A stretch of 64,000 nt of DNA from DASYLJ01 sp964432595 (GTDB taxonomy: Bacteria; Desulfobacterota; Binatia; DP-6), in the NCBI GenBank assembly GCA_964432595.1, contig CAYSOF010000004.1:124001-188000 (forward strand), given 5' to 3'. Shown one piece after another: positions 23,193 to 31,233 of this stretch. Numbering within the stretch: position 1 is the stretch's first letter; every line of letters begins with the position of its first letter. A program made the translations under genes and the position numbers. The notes beneath the pieces are model-generated. The model made no database searches and was not told the origin of the DNA. It worked only from the letters and a program-made list of their open reading frames with translations.

Positions 23193-24109
23193 GGCACCAG
23201 TGGCAGCTTGTCGATGGCCATCGCCGCCAGCAGCGCCGGCAGGTAGACCAGCGACGCGAGCAGCAGACGGCGGGCGGCGGGCGCCGACTGGGTGCGCGCC
23301 AGCGCCACGGCGTACCAGAGGAAGACGACGCCCAGCACCAGCGAGACGACGAAGTAGATCGCGCCCGCCATGCCGAGCAGTGTCGGCAGCAGGGCGACCG
23401 GCACCAACGCGAGGCAGTTGGTCACGGCATGCGTCGACGTGCTGGTTCCGTCACGATCGATGACGGGCAGGACGACGATGCCGGCGCGCGCGTAGTCGTC
23501 GCGGTACATCCGGCCGATCGCGAGCGTGTGCGGAATCTGCCACAGGAACATGATCGCGAAGAGGACCCACGGCTCGGGCCCGAGGACGCCCGCGGCGGCC
23601 GCCCATCCGGCGACCGGCGGCAGCGCGCCGGGGATGGCGCCTGCGACCGAGCAGAGCGACGTGACCTGCTTCAGCGGCGTGTAGACGAGCAGGTAGCTGA
23701 TCGCGATGGCGGTCGTGACCTCGGCGCAGAGCAGGTTCACGCGCAGCGCCAGGTAGGCGAGGCCGGCGACGAGGAGCGCCATGCCGAGCGCGAGGGCCTC
23801 GCCCGCGTGCAGGCGTCCCTCGGGGAGCGGGCGGCGTCGCGTGCGCTCCATCCGCGCGTCGAGGTCGCGCTCCATGTACTGGTTGAGCGCCAGCGTGCCG
23901 CCGGCGGCGAGGGCGGTCCCCAGCATCGTGTGCGCGAGCAGCACGAGGTCCGGCGTGCCCCAGGAGGCCAGGTAGTATCCGACGAGCGTCGTCACCAGCA
24001 CCATCAGGACGACGCGCGGCTTCGTGAGCTCGATGTAGTCGGCGACGCGCTGGCGGACGCTGGTCGTCTGCCAGGGCATCACCGCCGGGGTCATGGGGGA
24101 GTCGGCCAT
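23189..24109 (-). CDS. ctaB: Protoheme IX farnesyltransferase
   Basis: A 306-residue UbiA-superfamily prenyltransferase that converts heme B to heme O for the oxidase. It has T-K-P-R-V-V-L-M-V-L-V-T-T, the first Asp-rich motif A-L-N-Q-Y-M-E-R-D-L-D-A-R-M-E-R-T and the substrate loop Y-T-P-L-K-Q-V-T, plus about eight membrane helices. ATG 24109, four bases after the ctaD stop, is preferred over an ATG 27 bases upstream that would overlap ctaD. Heme A synthase (ctaA) is not in this cluster. Confidence 0.95.
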   Translation of the reverse strand: MADSPMTPAVMPWQTTSVRQRVADYIELTKPRVVLMVLVTTLVGYYLASWGTPDLVLLAHTMLGTALAAGGTLALNQYMERDLDARMERTRRRPLPEGRLHAGEALALGMALLVAGLAYLALRVNLLCAEVTTAIAISYLLVYTPLKQVTSLCSVAGAIPGALPPVAGWAAAAGVLGPEPWVLFAIMFLWQIPHTLAIGRMYRDDYARAGIVVLPVIDRDGTSTSTHAVTNCLALVPVALLPTLLGMAGAIYFVVSLVLGVVFLWYAVALARTQSAPAARRLLLASLVYLPALLAAMAIDKLPLVP

Positions 24110-24113
24110 GGGC

Positions 24114-25874
24114 TCAGTGATGGCCGGCTCCGGCAACCTGTGGCTCCAGGCGGCGCGCCTGCGGCAGGTAGTCCTCCGTCACGAGCGGCGACGAGTACTC
24201 GTACGGCCCGCGGTAGACGGTCGGCAGCGGGCCGGGGAAGTTGCCGTGCGGCGGCGGCGTGGGCGCCTCCCACTCGAGCGTGTTCGCCTGCCACGGATTC
24301 CGCGACGCGTGGCGCCCGGCGAAGATGCTGTAGAAGAAGTTGAAGAAGAAGATCAGCTGCGCGGCGCCGAGCGAGATCGCGCCCATCGTGATGATGACGT
24401 TGATGGGCTGCATGTCCTTCAGGAACTCGTACTGCATCGGGTTGTAGATGCGACGCATGTGGCCGCCGACGCCGAGGATGTGCATCGGGAAGAACGTCAC
24501 GTTGAAGGCGATCAGCGTCACCCAGAAGTGCAGCTTGCCGAGCGGCTCGTTCATCATGCGGCCGTACATCTTCGGGAACCAGTAGTAGATGCCGGCGAAG
24601 ATCCCGAAGATGCTGCCGCCGAAGACGACGTAATGGATGTGGGCGACGATGAAGTAGGTGTCGTGGATGTAGATGTCGACCGGCGTCGAGGCCATGTAGA
24701 TGCCCGAGAGCCCGCCGATCACGAACATCGACACGAAGCCGAGCGCGAACAGCATCGGCGTCGTGAAGCGGATCGTGCCGCCCCAGAGCGTCCCGAGCCA
24801 GTTGAACGTCTTGATGGCCGACGGGACGCCGATGACCATCGTCGTCAGCATGAAGCTCATGCCGAGCATCGGGTTCATGCCGCTCTGGAACATGTGGTGG
24901 CCCCACACGATCCAGGAGAGGAACGCGATGCCGATCATCGAGAACGCCATCGCGTGGTAGCCGAAGATCGGCTTGCGCGCGAAGACGGCGAGGACGTCCG
25001 ACGCGATGCCCATGGCGGGCAGGATGAGAATGTAGACCTCGGGATGCCCGAAGAACCAGAAGAGGTGCTGCCAGAGGAGCGGCTCACCGCCGCCGGCCGG
25101 CGAGAAGAAGCTGGTGCCCGCCATGCGGTCGAACAGGAGCATGCCGAGGGCCGCCGTGAGGACGGGCAGGGCGAGCAGCAGCAGGATGGCGGTGATGAAG
25201 AGCGACCAGACCGTGAGCGGCATGCGGAACCACGTCATGCCGGGCGTCCGCATGTTGACGATCGTGGTGATGTAGTTGACCGAGCCCATCAGCGACGAGA
25301 CGCCGAGGACGATCAGGCTGATGCACCAGAGGTTCTGGCCCATCTCGACGCCGCTGTAGCTCGGGACCGACGAGAGCGGCGGGTACGACGTCCAGCCGCC
25401 GGCCGCGGCGCCGCCCGTCACGAAGAAGCTCGCCAGCATGATGATGCCCGCCGGCACAGACACCCAGAAGGACAGGGCGTTCAGCAGCGGGAACGCCATG
25501 TCGCGCGCGCCGATCATGAGCGGGATGAGGTAGTTCCCGAAGCAGCCCACGAGGATCGGCATGACCGCGAAGAAGATCATGATCGTGGCGTGCATCGTGA
25601 AGAACGCGTTGTACGTCTCGGGCGGGATGATGCCTTCGTACATCGTCGGCTCGGGGACCCAGCCCATGCCGGGCACGGCCGTCTCGGGCCACGCCAGCTG
25701 CCAACGCACGAGCAGTGCCAGCAGGCCGCCCAGGATGAGCATCGCCAGCCCCATGCCGAGGAACTGCTTCCCGATCATCTTGTGATCGGTGGAGAAGATG
25801 TACGTGCGGAAGAAGCTCTGCTCGTGATGTCCGGCGTGATGGCCGGCGTCCGCGTGAACGATCGCTTCGCTCAT
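24114..25874 (-). CDS. ctaD: Cytochrome c oxidase subunit I (heme-copper oxidase, type A1)
   Basis: A 586-residue catalytic subunit with 12 or more membrane helices. The low-spin heme ligand is in F-T-M-H-A-T-I-M-I-F-F. CuB and cross-linked Tyr are in W-F-F-G-H-P-E-V-Y-I, the further CuB histidines in W-G-H-H-M-F, and the heme ligands in F-I-V-A-H-I-H-Y-V-V. The D-channel entrance G-N-Y-L-I-P-L-M-I-G-A-R-D-M is present. The K-channel lysine is in V-P-S-A-I-K-T-F-N-W, with Ser where Paracoccus has Thr. The G-H-P-E-V-Y motif places it in type A1. The N-terminus is His-rich. It lies nine bases after ctaC. Confidence 0.98.
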   Translation of the reverse strand: MSEAIVHADAGHHAGHHEQSFFRTYIFSTDHKMIGKQFLGMGLAMLILGGLLALLVRWQLAWPETAVPGMGWVPEPTMYEGIIPPETYNAFFTMHATIMIFFAVMPILVGCFGNYLIPLMIGARDMAFPLLNALSFWVSVPAGIIMLASFFVTGGAAAGGWTSYPPLSSVPSYSGVEMGQNLWCISLIVLGVSSLMGSVNYITTIVNMRTPGMTWFRMPLTVWSLFITAILLLLALPVLTAALGMLLFDRMAGTSFFSPAGGGEPLLWQHLFWFFGHPEVYILILPAMGIASDVLAVFARKPIFGYHAMAFSMIGIAFLSWIVWGHHMFQSGMNPMLGMSFMLTTMVIGVPSAIKTFNWLGTLWGGTIRFTTPMLFALGFVSMFVIGGLSGIYMASTPVDIYIHDTYFIVAHIHYVVFGGSIFGIFAGIYYWFPKMYGRMMNEPLGKLHFWVTLIAFNVTFFPMHILGVGGHMRRIYNPMQYEFLKDMQPINVIITMGAISLGAAQLIFFFNFFYSIFAGRHASRNPWQANTLEWEAPTPPPHGNFPGPLPTVYRGPYEYSSPLVTEDYLPQARRLEPQVAGAGHH

Positions 25875-25883
25875 GGTGCCCCC

Positions 25884-26561
25884 TCAGCCCTGACTCGGCG
25901 CGGCGCCGATGATGCCCTTCTCGCGCGCCCATGCCTCGTAGTCGGCCGGCGTATCGACGAAGAGCCAGCCCTTCATGCCCGAGTGGCCGAACCCGCAGAG
26001 CTCGGCGCACGGAATCTCGTACTTGCCCGGCTTGGTCGCCTTGAACCAGACGGGGATGTCGTGTCCCGGCACCGCGTCCTGCTTGAGGCGCAGCTGCGGG
26101 ACGAAGAAGCTGTGAATGACGTCGCGCGACTTCAGGTGGATGCGCACCGTCTTGTCGACGGGCACGTGGAAGTCGTTGTCCATCTTGATGTCGTCCGGCG
26201 TGCCGTGCTTCGTGTCCGGCCCGGCGTAGACGACCTCCCAGTTGAACTGCTTCGCGTAGATCTCGATCGACAGGTCGCTCGGGGGCTGGCGCGCCTTGAT
26301 GTCCGCCCAGGTGCTGCGGCTCATGAGCGCCAGGATGGCCAGGATGACGGCGGGGATGGCCGTCCAGATGATCTCGAGCGTGGTGTTGCCGTGCGTGTAC
26401 GTGGCGCGGCGTCCCGGGCGGTCTCGGTACATGAACACGAAGACCAGCAGCGCGATCTGCACGAGCACGAACGTCGCGGTCGTCAGATAGTAGATTCCGT
26501 AGAACAGCCGATCGATCTCGGCACCGTACGTGGACACGTTCTCTGGAAGCCAGCTCATCAT
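25884..26561 (-). CDS. ctaC: Cytochrome c oxidase subunit II (CuA)
   Basis: A 225-residue subunit with two N-terminal membrane helices (about residues 25-47 and 66-84) and a periplasmic cupredoxin domain. The CuA ligands are complete: D-V-I-H-S-F-F-V-P, then C-A-E-L-C-G-F-G-H-S-G-M. The electron-entry tryptophan is in K-Q-F-N-W. There is no fused cytochrome c domain, so this is aa3-type rather than caa3. It is the first gene of the eight-gene oxidase operon. A TAGGGT at 26573-26568 lies six bases before the ATG, but no good -35 is seen at 17-18 bases. Confidence 0.97.
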   Translation of the reverse strand: MMSWLPENVSTYGAEIDRLFYGIYYLTTATFVLVQIALLVFVFMYRDRPGRRATYTHGNTTLEIIWTAIPAVILAILALMSRSTWADIKARQPPSDLSIEIYAKQFNWEVVYAGPDTKHGTPDDIKMDNDFHVPVDKTVRIHLKSRDVIHSFFVPQLRLKQDAVPGHDIPVWFKATKPGKYEIPCAELCGFGHSGMKGWLFVDTPADYEAWAREKGIIGAAPSQG

Positions 26562-26621
26562 TGTCTGACCCTACCCCCGCCTTCCCTCGCGTGACCTGGC
26601 GCATCCATGCGTGTGTGCGCC

Positions 26622-26633
26622 GACCCGCGGGTC
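26622..26633. promoter_or_regulatory. Perfect 12-bp palindrome between ctaC and the micro-protein gene
   Basis: GACCCGCGGGTC lies in the 204-base divergent gap 26562-26765 and could be an operator for the oxidase operon. The same gap also has an A/T-rich patch at about 26636-26670. No other gene or RNA is apparent in it. Confidence 0.25.
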
Positions 26634-26765
26634 CGTGAAAACGGCATAATTGGCCACGAAAAAACTCGACGCTCTTAGCGCAGCGGAGGCGGGCCGTGCA
26701 AGCGCGCAAGGCATCCGACGTGCGTGCGTTGACAGTGAGATGGTGGCGCGATACGGGAGGCCGCG

Positions 26766-26942
26766 ATGGAGGCCCTCCACCAGTTCATCGAGATCCTGCT
26801 CAAGCCCGACAACATTCCCATCGTGTTCATGCTCGTGCTCGTGCTGTTCTTCACGTGGGTGGGCTTCAAGCAGGCGATCCGCAACGATCGTCTCATCGAG
26901 CAGGGCCGTGAAGAGGACATTCTGAAGGAGATGCAGCGCTGA
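26766..26942 (+). CDS. Single-pass membrane micro-protein (58 residues)
   Basis: Fifty-eight codons starting at ATG 26766, with GGGAGG five bases upstream. The protein has one membrane segment (I-V-F-M-L-V-L-V-L-F-F-T-W-V-G-F, about residues 19-34), followed by a charged cytoplasmic tail rich in Arg/Glu/Asp (I-R-N-D-R-L-I-E-Q-G-R-E-E-D). This positive/negative tail resembles small subunits of respiratory complexes. It lies divergent to the oxidase operon and 46 bases before the four-cluster ferredoxin gene, so a partnership with either is possible. Function unknown. Confidence 0.7.
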   Translation: MEALHQFIEILLKPDNIPIVFMLVLVLFFTWVGFKQAIRNDRLIEQGREEDILKEMQR

Positions 26943-26950
26943 CGTCGCGG

Positions 26951-26980
26951 TTGTTCCTGCGCGAAGCCGTCTGCTAGATT
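26951..26980 (+). promoter_or_regulatory. Candidate leaderless promoter of the ferredoxin gene
   Basis: TTGTTC (26951-26956), 18-base spacer ending TGC (extended -10), TAGATT (26975-26980), eight bases before ATG 26989. The bases between are pyrimidines with no Shine-Dalgarno, so a leaderless message is suggested. Confidence 0.5.
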
Positions 26981-26988
26981 CCTCTCCC

Positions 26989-27465
26989 ATGCCCTTCACG
27001 ATCATCGCCGAGAACTGCACGGGCTGCACCGCGTGCGAGAAGCGGTGCCCCACCAAGGCGATCAGCGGCGATCCGAAGAAGGCCTTCTACATCGAGTCCA
27101 CGCTCTGCATCGATTGCGGCGCGTGCGGCGTGATCTGCCCCGACGAGGCCATCCTCGACACCTTCGGGAACCTCACGAAGGTGCTGAAGCGGCAGGAGCG
27201 GCCGGTCGCGGTCGTCCACCTCGACAATTGCAACGGCTGCGGCGTCTGCGTGGACGTCTGCCCGTTCGACTGCATCTCCCCGTCGCCCGAGAACACGGCC
27301 AACTACCTCGGCCGCGTCCAGGTCAACGAGAAGACGTGTGTCGGCTGCAAGCTGTGCGAAGAGGTCTGCGGCTGGGAGGGCATCTACATCATGCCCGGGA
27401 AAGAGAAGGACGCGTTCCTGGCGTCCATCGGCTACGGTCCCGAAGAGACCGACGCCGCCTCCTGA
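26989..27465 (+). CDS. Four-cluster 4Fe-4S ferredoxin-like protein
   Basis: A 158-residue iron-sulfur protein with four C-x2-C-x2-C-x3-C motifs: Cys 10/13/16/20, 40/43/46/50, 81/84/87/91 and 117/120/123/127. Four [4Fe-4S] clusters are expected. It has no signal peptide, membrane segment or catalytic domain, so it is an electron carrier or a small subunit of a redox complex. The last motif ends C-G-W rather than the usual C-P. The partner oxidoreductase is not adjacent; upstream is a membrane micro-protein. It ends one base before hisG on the opposite strand. Confidence 0.9.
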   Translation: MPFTIIAENCTGCTACEKRCPTKAISGDPKKAFYIESTLCIDCGACGVICPDEAILDTFGNLTKVLKRQERPVAVVHLDNCNGCGVCVDVCPFDCISPSPENTANYLGRVQVNEKTCVGCKLCEEVCGWEGIYIMPGKEKDAFLASIGYGPEETDAAS

Positions 27466-27466
27466 G

Positions 27467-28342
27467 TCAGCCGCAGATCTTGTTCAGGGGATACTCGATG
27501 ATCCCCACGACGCCGGCCTTCAGCAGCTTCGGGATGAGGTCGCGCACCGTCGCTTCGGCGATCACGCTCTCGACGGCGAACCAGTTCGAGCCGTAGAGGT
27601 TCGACACGGTCGGCGCCGTGATCGCGGGCAACAGGCGGATGACCTCCTCGAGCTTCGCCTCCGGGACGTTCATCTTGAGGCCGACCTGCGCCTCGGCGCG
27701 CAGGGCGCCGGCGAGGAGCAGGCCGATCTGCTCGATCTTCTCGCGCTTCCACGGCGTGTCCCACGCCTTCTTGTTGGCGATCAGCTGCGGCACCGACTCG
27801 AACAGCTCGGTGACGATGCGTAGGCCGTGCGCGCGCAGCGTCGAACCCGTCTCCGTCACCTCGACGATCGCGTCGACGAGCCCCTCGGCGACCTTCGCCT
27901 CGGTGGCGCCCCACGAGAACTCGATCTGCACGTCGATCTTGCGCTCGGCGAACCAGCGCTTCGTATAGCCGACGAGCTCCGTCGCGATGCGCGCGCCGCG
28001 AAGATCCTCGGGCGTCTGGACCTTCGAGTCGTGGCCGACGACGAGCACCCAGCGCGTCGGGCGGAGGCTCGTCTTCGAGTAGACCAGCTCCTGGGCGACG
28101 ACGACGTCGGCGTCGTACTCGAGCACCCAGTCGCGGCCGGTGATTCCCGCGTCGAGCGTGCCGCCCTCGACGTAGCGGGCCATCTCCTGGGCGCGCACGA
28201 GCAGGCAGCGCAGGGCCGGGTCGTCGACGGACGGAAAGTAGCTCCGGGAATCGACCCCGACCTTCCAGCCCGAGCGGCGGAACAGCTCGACGGTGCTGGC
28301 TTCGAGGCTTCCCTTCGGGATGCCGAGCTGCAGGACGTTCAT
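27467..28342 (-). CDS. hisG: ATP phosphoribosyltransferase (long form)
   Basis: A 291-residue enzyme catalysing the first step of histidine synthesis: ATP plus PRPP to phosphoribosyl-ATP. It has L-G-I-P-K-G-S-L at the start, D-A-G-I-T-G-R-D-W and the PRPP loop E-V-T-E-T-G-S-T-L. The C-terminal ACT-like regulatory domain of long HisG is present, with K-A-G-V-V-G-I-I-E-Y-P-L-N-K. The long form does not need HisZ and is inhibited by histidine. ATG 28342 is preferred over the in-frame upstream start, which adds 22 residues with no homology. An AGGAG lies ten bases upstream. No other his gene is nearby. Confidence 0.95.
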   Translation of the reverse strand: MNVLQLGIPKGSLEASTVELFRRSGWKVGVDSRSYFPSVDDPALRCLLVRAQEMARYVEGGTLDAGITGRDWVLEYDADVVVAQELVYSKTSLRPTRWVLVVGHDSKVQTPEDLRGARIATELVGYTKRWFAERKIDVQIEFSWGATEAKVAEGLVDAIVEVTETGSTLRAHGLRIVTELFESVPQLIANKKAWDTPWKREKIEQIGLLLAGALRAEAQVGLKMNVPEAKLEEVIRLLPAITAPTVSNLYGSNWFAVESVIAEATVRDLIPKLLKAGVVGIIEYPLNKICG

Positions 28343-28397
28343 TGCCTGGCGGCTCCTACCACGCACCCCACACCAAGGCGAGCCACGCGAGCCGAGG

Positions 28398-28427
28398 TTG
28401 GACCCCATGAGGTGCGTTCGCTAAGTA
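28398..28427 (+). promoter_or_regulatory. Candidate leaderless promoter of lpxD
   Basis: TTGGAC (28398-28403), 18-base spacer, TAAGTA (28422-28427), seven bases before ATG 28435, in the 92-base divergent gap with hisG. The -10 is weak; it is listed because it fits the layout of the other start-proximal promoters. Confidence 0.3.
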
Positions 28428-28434
28428 CGGGCGG

Positions 28435-29463
28435 ATGAAGCTCGGCGAGATCGCGCGCGCACTCGGCGCGGAGCTCCGCGACGGCGACCCCGAGACGGAG
28501 ATCGGCGGCCTCGCGCCGATCGACCAGGCCGGGCCCGGCACGCTGACGTTTCTCTCCGATCGGCGCCTCGAGTCCCATCTGGCGACGACGCGCGCGACGG
28601 CGATCGTTCTCGACACGTCGGCGCCGCCCGTCGGGCTCGCCTCGCTGCGCGTGCCGCACGCCTACGTCGGGTTCGTGCAGGCCCTCGAGCTGTTCCATCC
28701 CCCGGTTCGGCCCACGTACGGCGTGCACGCGACCGCCGTGGTCGCGCCGACGGCGGCGATCGGGGAGGGCGCGTCCGTCGGCCCCCACGTCGTCATCGGC
28801 GAGCGGGTGACGATCGGCCGCGACGCCGTCCTGCATGCGAACGTCACCATCTACGACGACGCTCGCATCGGCGACGGCTTCGTCGCCCATGCGGGGGTGG
28901 TCGTGCGCGAGGGGGTCGTCATCGGCCATCGCGTGACGCTGCATGCGGGGGCCGTCATCGGCAGCGACGGGTTCGGCTTCATTCCGCTGCCGAACGGCCA
29001 CAAGAAGATCCCGCAGGTCGGCGGCGTCGTGCTCGAGGACGACGTCGAGATCGGCGCCAACAGCACCGTCGACCGCGCCATGCTCGGCGAGACGCGGGTC
29101 GAGCGCGGCAGCAAGATCGACAACCTCGTGATGGTCGCGCACGGCTGCCGCATCGGGGCCCATTCGCTGCTCGCGGCCCAGGTCGGCCTGGCAGGCGGCA
29201 CCCGCCTCGGGACCGGGGTGATGATGGGCGGGCAGGTGGGCGCCGCGGGGCACCTCACCGTCGGCGACGGGGCGCAGATCGCCGCGCAGTCGGGCATCCA
29301 CGGCAACGTTCCGCCGGGCAAGGTCTATGGCGGCTACCCGGCCATGGAGGTCCGGACGTGGCGCCGGATGATGACCGCGCTCCCCCGGCTGCCGGAGGCG
29401 CTGCGACGGCTCCGCCGGCTCGAGCGCAAGGTGGGGTTGGGCGGAGACGGCGATGCAGACTGA
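28435..29463 (+). CDS. lpxD: UDP-3-O-acylglucosamine N-acyltransferase
   Basis: A 342-residue lipid A enzyme that adds the N-linked acyl chain to UDP-3-O-acyl-glucosamine. It has an N-terminal uridine-binding domain and then left-handed beta-helix hexapeptide repeats (I-G-E-G-A-S-V-G-P-H-V-V-I-G). The catalytic histidine region is H-G-C-R-I-G. A helical C-terminus follows. It shows the cell makes LPS. No Shine-Dalgarno precedes ATG 28435. Other lpx genes are not in the window. Confidence 0.96.
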   Translation: MKLGEIARALGAELRDGDPETEIGGLAPIDQAGPGTLTFLSDRRLESHLATTRATAIVLDTSAPPVGLASLRVPHAYVGFVQALELFHPPVRPTYGVHATAVVAPTAAIGEGASVGPHVVIGERVTIGRDAVLHANVTIYDDARIGDGFVAHAGVVVREGVVIGHRVTLHAGAVIGSDGFGFIPLPNGHKKIPQVGGVVLEDDVEIGANSTVDRAMLGETRVERGSKIDNLVMVAHGCRIGAHSLLAAQVGLAGGTRLGTGVMMGGQVGAAGHLTVGDGAQIAAQSGIHGNVPPGKVYGGYPAMEVRTWRRMMTALPRLPEALRRLRRLERKVGLGGDGDAD

Positions 29464-29476
29464 GGTCCCGCCCCCT

Positions 29477-29505
29477 TTCGCCGCAGCGCGACGACCCGCT
29501 ATACT
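29477..29505 (+). promoter_or_regulatory. Candidate promoter of the DUF177-rpmF-fab operon
   Basis: TTCGCC (29477-29482), 17-base spacer, TATACT (29500-29505). The -10 matches five of six consensus bases. A start near 29512 gives a leader of about 34 nt containing the hairpin at 29515-29532. Confidence 0.5.
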
Positions 29506-29514
29506 CCCCCCCTT

Positions 29515-29532
29515 CGTGCCGCCCGCGGCACG
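29515..29532 (+). other. Leader hairpin before the DUF177 gene
   Basis: CGTGCCG (29515-29521) pairs with CGGCACG (29526-29532) around a CCCG loop, at the very 5' end of the predicted transcript and 13 bases before ATG 29546, which lacks a Shine-Dalgarno. Confidence 0.4.
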
Positions 29533-29545
29533 AGCACCCGTCGTC

Positions 29546-30076
29546 ATGAGGATTCCCGTCGACCAGATCGAGGAGAGCGCCAAGCAGCTCTCCTACGTCG
29601 AAGACGTCGCCGCGCTCGACGACGTCGGCACCCAGGCGCCGCACGACTACGGCTTCGCCCAGGGCGTCCAGGTCGACCTCGAATACTACCGCGCCGGCCT
29701 CGACATCTTCTTCGACGGCACCGTCCGCGCGCCCGTTCGCGGGACCTGCGCTCGCTGTCTCGAGGAATACGATTTCGCCCTCGACGCCCCGTTTCAGCTG
29801 GTCCTGACGCCGCGCGCGGCGGCGGTCGACGAGCCCGGCGAGCTACGCAGCGACGACCTCGGCCTCAGCTTCTACGACGGCGACGAGATCGACGTCAGCG
29901 CGCTGGTCCACGAGCAGACCATCCTCGCGCTCCCGACCCGCCCGCTATGCTCCGAATCGTGCCGCGGGCTGTGTCCGCAATGCGGCGCGAACCTCAACAC
30001 CGACCCCTGCGGGTGCGCGGCCACCACGACCGATCCCCGCCTCGCCGTGCTCCGCACGCTGTCGCGCGGCACCTGA
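29546..30076 (+). CDS. DUF177 (YceD-like) protein
   Basis: A 176-residue zinc-binding protein of the DUF177/YceD family, involved in 23S rRNA maturation or accumulation in the species studied. It has the typical R-G-T-C-A-R-C-L-E-E-Y segment and a second Cys set, C-S-E-S-C-R-G-L-C-P-Q-C-G-A-N-L. ATG 29546 is chosen because upstream codons in frame carry no family similarity and lie in the promoter region. It is followed by rpmF after 36 bases, the classic DUF177-rpmF pair. Confidence 0.93.
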   Translation: MRIPVDQIEESAKQLSYVEDVAALDDVGTQAPHDYGFAQGVQVDLEYYRAGLDIFFDGTVRAPVRGTCARCLEEYDFALDAPFQLVLTPRAAAVDEPGELRSDDLGLSFYDGDEIDVSALVHEQTILALPTRPLCSESCRGLCPQCGANLNTDPCGCAATTTDPRLAVLRTLSRGT

Positions 30077-30112
30077 CCCGGGCCGTTCCGGGCCCCGGAG
30101 GAGAAGACACCC

Positions 30113-30295
30113 ATGGCAGTTCCCAAGCGCCGGACCTCGTCGTCCAAGCGTGACAAGCGGCGAGCGCACGACGCGCTCAGCGCTCCCCACGTGATCGCCT
30201 GCCCGCAGTGTGGCGAGCGCACGCTCCGCCACCGCGCGTGTCCGCACTGCGGCACGTATCGCGGGCGGCAGGTCGTCGAGGCGAAGGAAGGCTGA
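30113..30295 (+). CDS. rpmF: 50S ribosomal protein L32
   Basis: A 60-residue large-subunit protein: A-V-P-K-R-R-T-S-S-S-K-R-D-K-R-R start, then the zinc ribbon C-P-Q-C-G and C-P-H-C-G. It is preceded by GGAGGAG. Retention of four cysteines marks the zinc-requiring C+ form. It is the second gene of the operon that continues to fabD. Confidence 0.97.
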   Translation: MAVPKRRTSSSKRDKRRAHDALSAPHVIACPQCGERTLRHRACPHCGTYRGRQVVEAKEG

Positions 30296-30297
30296 CA

Positions 30298-31233
30298 CTG
30301 CCTCCCGCGGCCGTCTGCCTGTTCCCGGGCCAGGGCTCGCAGCGGGTCGGGATGGGGCGCGACCTCGCGGACGCCTTTCCCGTGGCGCGCCGTACGTTCG
30401 CCGAGGCTGACGACAGCCTCGGCGCGGCGCTGTCGCGCCTGTGCTTCGAGGGGCCGGCCGACGAGCTCGCTCTGACCGAGCACGCGCAGCCGGCCATCCT
30501 CACCACCAGCGTCGCGGCGTTCCGCGTCGTGCAGGAGGAGACTGGGTTCGCGCCGCGCGCGCTCGCCGGCCACAGCCTCGGCGAATGGAGCGCGCTGGTC
30601 GTCGCCGGCGCGCTGTCGCTGGGCGACGCCGTCCGCTGCGTGCGCGAGCGCGGGCGGCTGATGCAGTCGGCGGTGCCGGTGGGCGAGGGGGCGATGGCGG
30701 CGCTGCTCGGGATCGACGCAGAGGCGGCGGCCGCCCTCTGCGACGAGGCGGCCGACGGGCAGGTCCTCACGCCCGCCAACCTGAACGGCGGCGGGCAGGT
30801 GGTCGTCGCGGGCCATACCGCGGCCGTCGAGCGCGCGATGGCGCGCGCGGGCGAGCGGCGCATCCGTGCGCAGCGGCTGGCCGTGAGCGCGCCGTTCCAC
30901 TGCCCGCTGATGCAGCCGGCGGCCGACGGCTTGCGCGACGTCCTCAGCGGCGTGAGGTTCGCCGACGCCGCAGTCCCCGTCGTGAGCAGCGTGGACGCCG
31001 CGCCGGTGCCCGGCGCGGCGGGCCTGGCCGACCTGCTGGTGCGCCAGGTGACCGCGCCCGTTCGCTGGGAGGAGACCGCGCGACGGCTCGCCGCGTTCGC
31101 GCCGCAGGTCGCCCTCGAGACCGGCCCGGGGCGGGCCCTCACGGGGCTCCTGAAGCGCATCGTCCCGGACGTGCCCGCGGTGCCGGTCGGCGACGTCGAC
31201 GGTGTCACGCGCGCGCGCGAGGCGCTCGCATGA
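30298..31233 (+). CDS. fabD: Malonyl-CoA:ACP acyltransferase
   Basis: A 311-residue enzyme loading malonyl groups onto acyl carrier protein. It has C-L-F-P-G-Q-G-S-Q near the start, the nucleophile elbow G-H-S-L-G-E-W (Ser about 91), S-A-P-F-H-C with the catalytic His, and T-G-P-G-R-A-L near the end. No ATG, GTG or TTG precedes the G-Q-G-S-Q motif within a sensible distance. CTG 30298, nine bases after an AAGGAAGG and two bases after the rpmF stop, gives the usual family length. A distant ATG at 30208 would overlap rpmF by 88 bases and is rejected. Overlaps fabG by ATGA. Confidence 0.93.
   Translation: MPPAAVCLFPGQGSQRVGMGRDLADAFPVARRTFAEADDSLGAALSRLCFEGPADELALTEHAQPAILTTSVAAFRVVQEETGFAPRALAGHSLGEWSALVVAGALSLGDAVRCVRERGRLMQSAVPVGEGAMAALLGIDAEAAAALCDEAADGQVLTPANLNGGGQVVVAGHTAAVERAMARAGERRIRAQRLAVSAPFHCPLMQPAADGLRDVLSGVRFADAAVPVVSSVDAAPVPGAAGLADLLVRQVTAPVRWEETARRLAAFAPQVALETGPGRALTGLLKRIVPDVPAVPVGDVDGVTRAREALA

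Noticed and set aside
26729..26765. TTGACA at 26729-26734 as promoter of the 58-residue gene
   Set aside because: At 15-17 bases the -10 would be GATACG or TACGGG, which overlaps the Shine-Dalgarno of the same gene; the two readings conflict, so it was not called.
28338..28434. Promoter for hisG in the divergent gap
   Set aside because: An AGGAG is present but no TTGnnn/TAnnnn pair with plausible spacing was found on the minus strand.
30208..30297. ATG 30208 as the fabD start
   Set aside because: It would overlap rpmF by 88 bases and add about 30 residues without family similarity.
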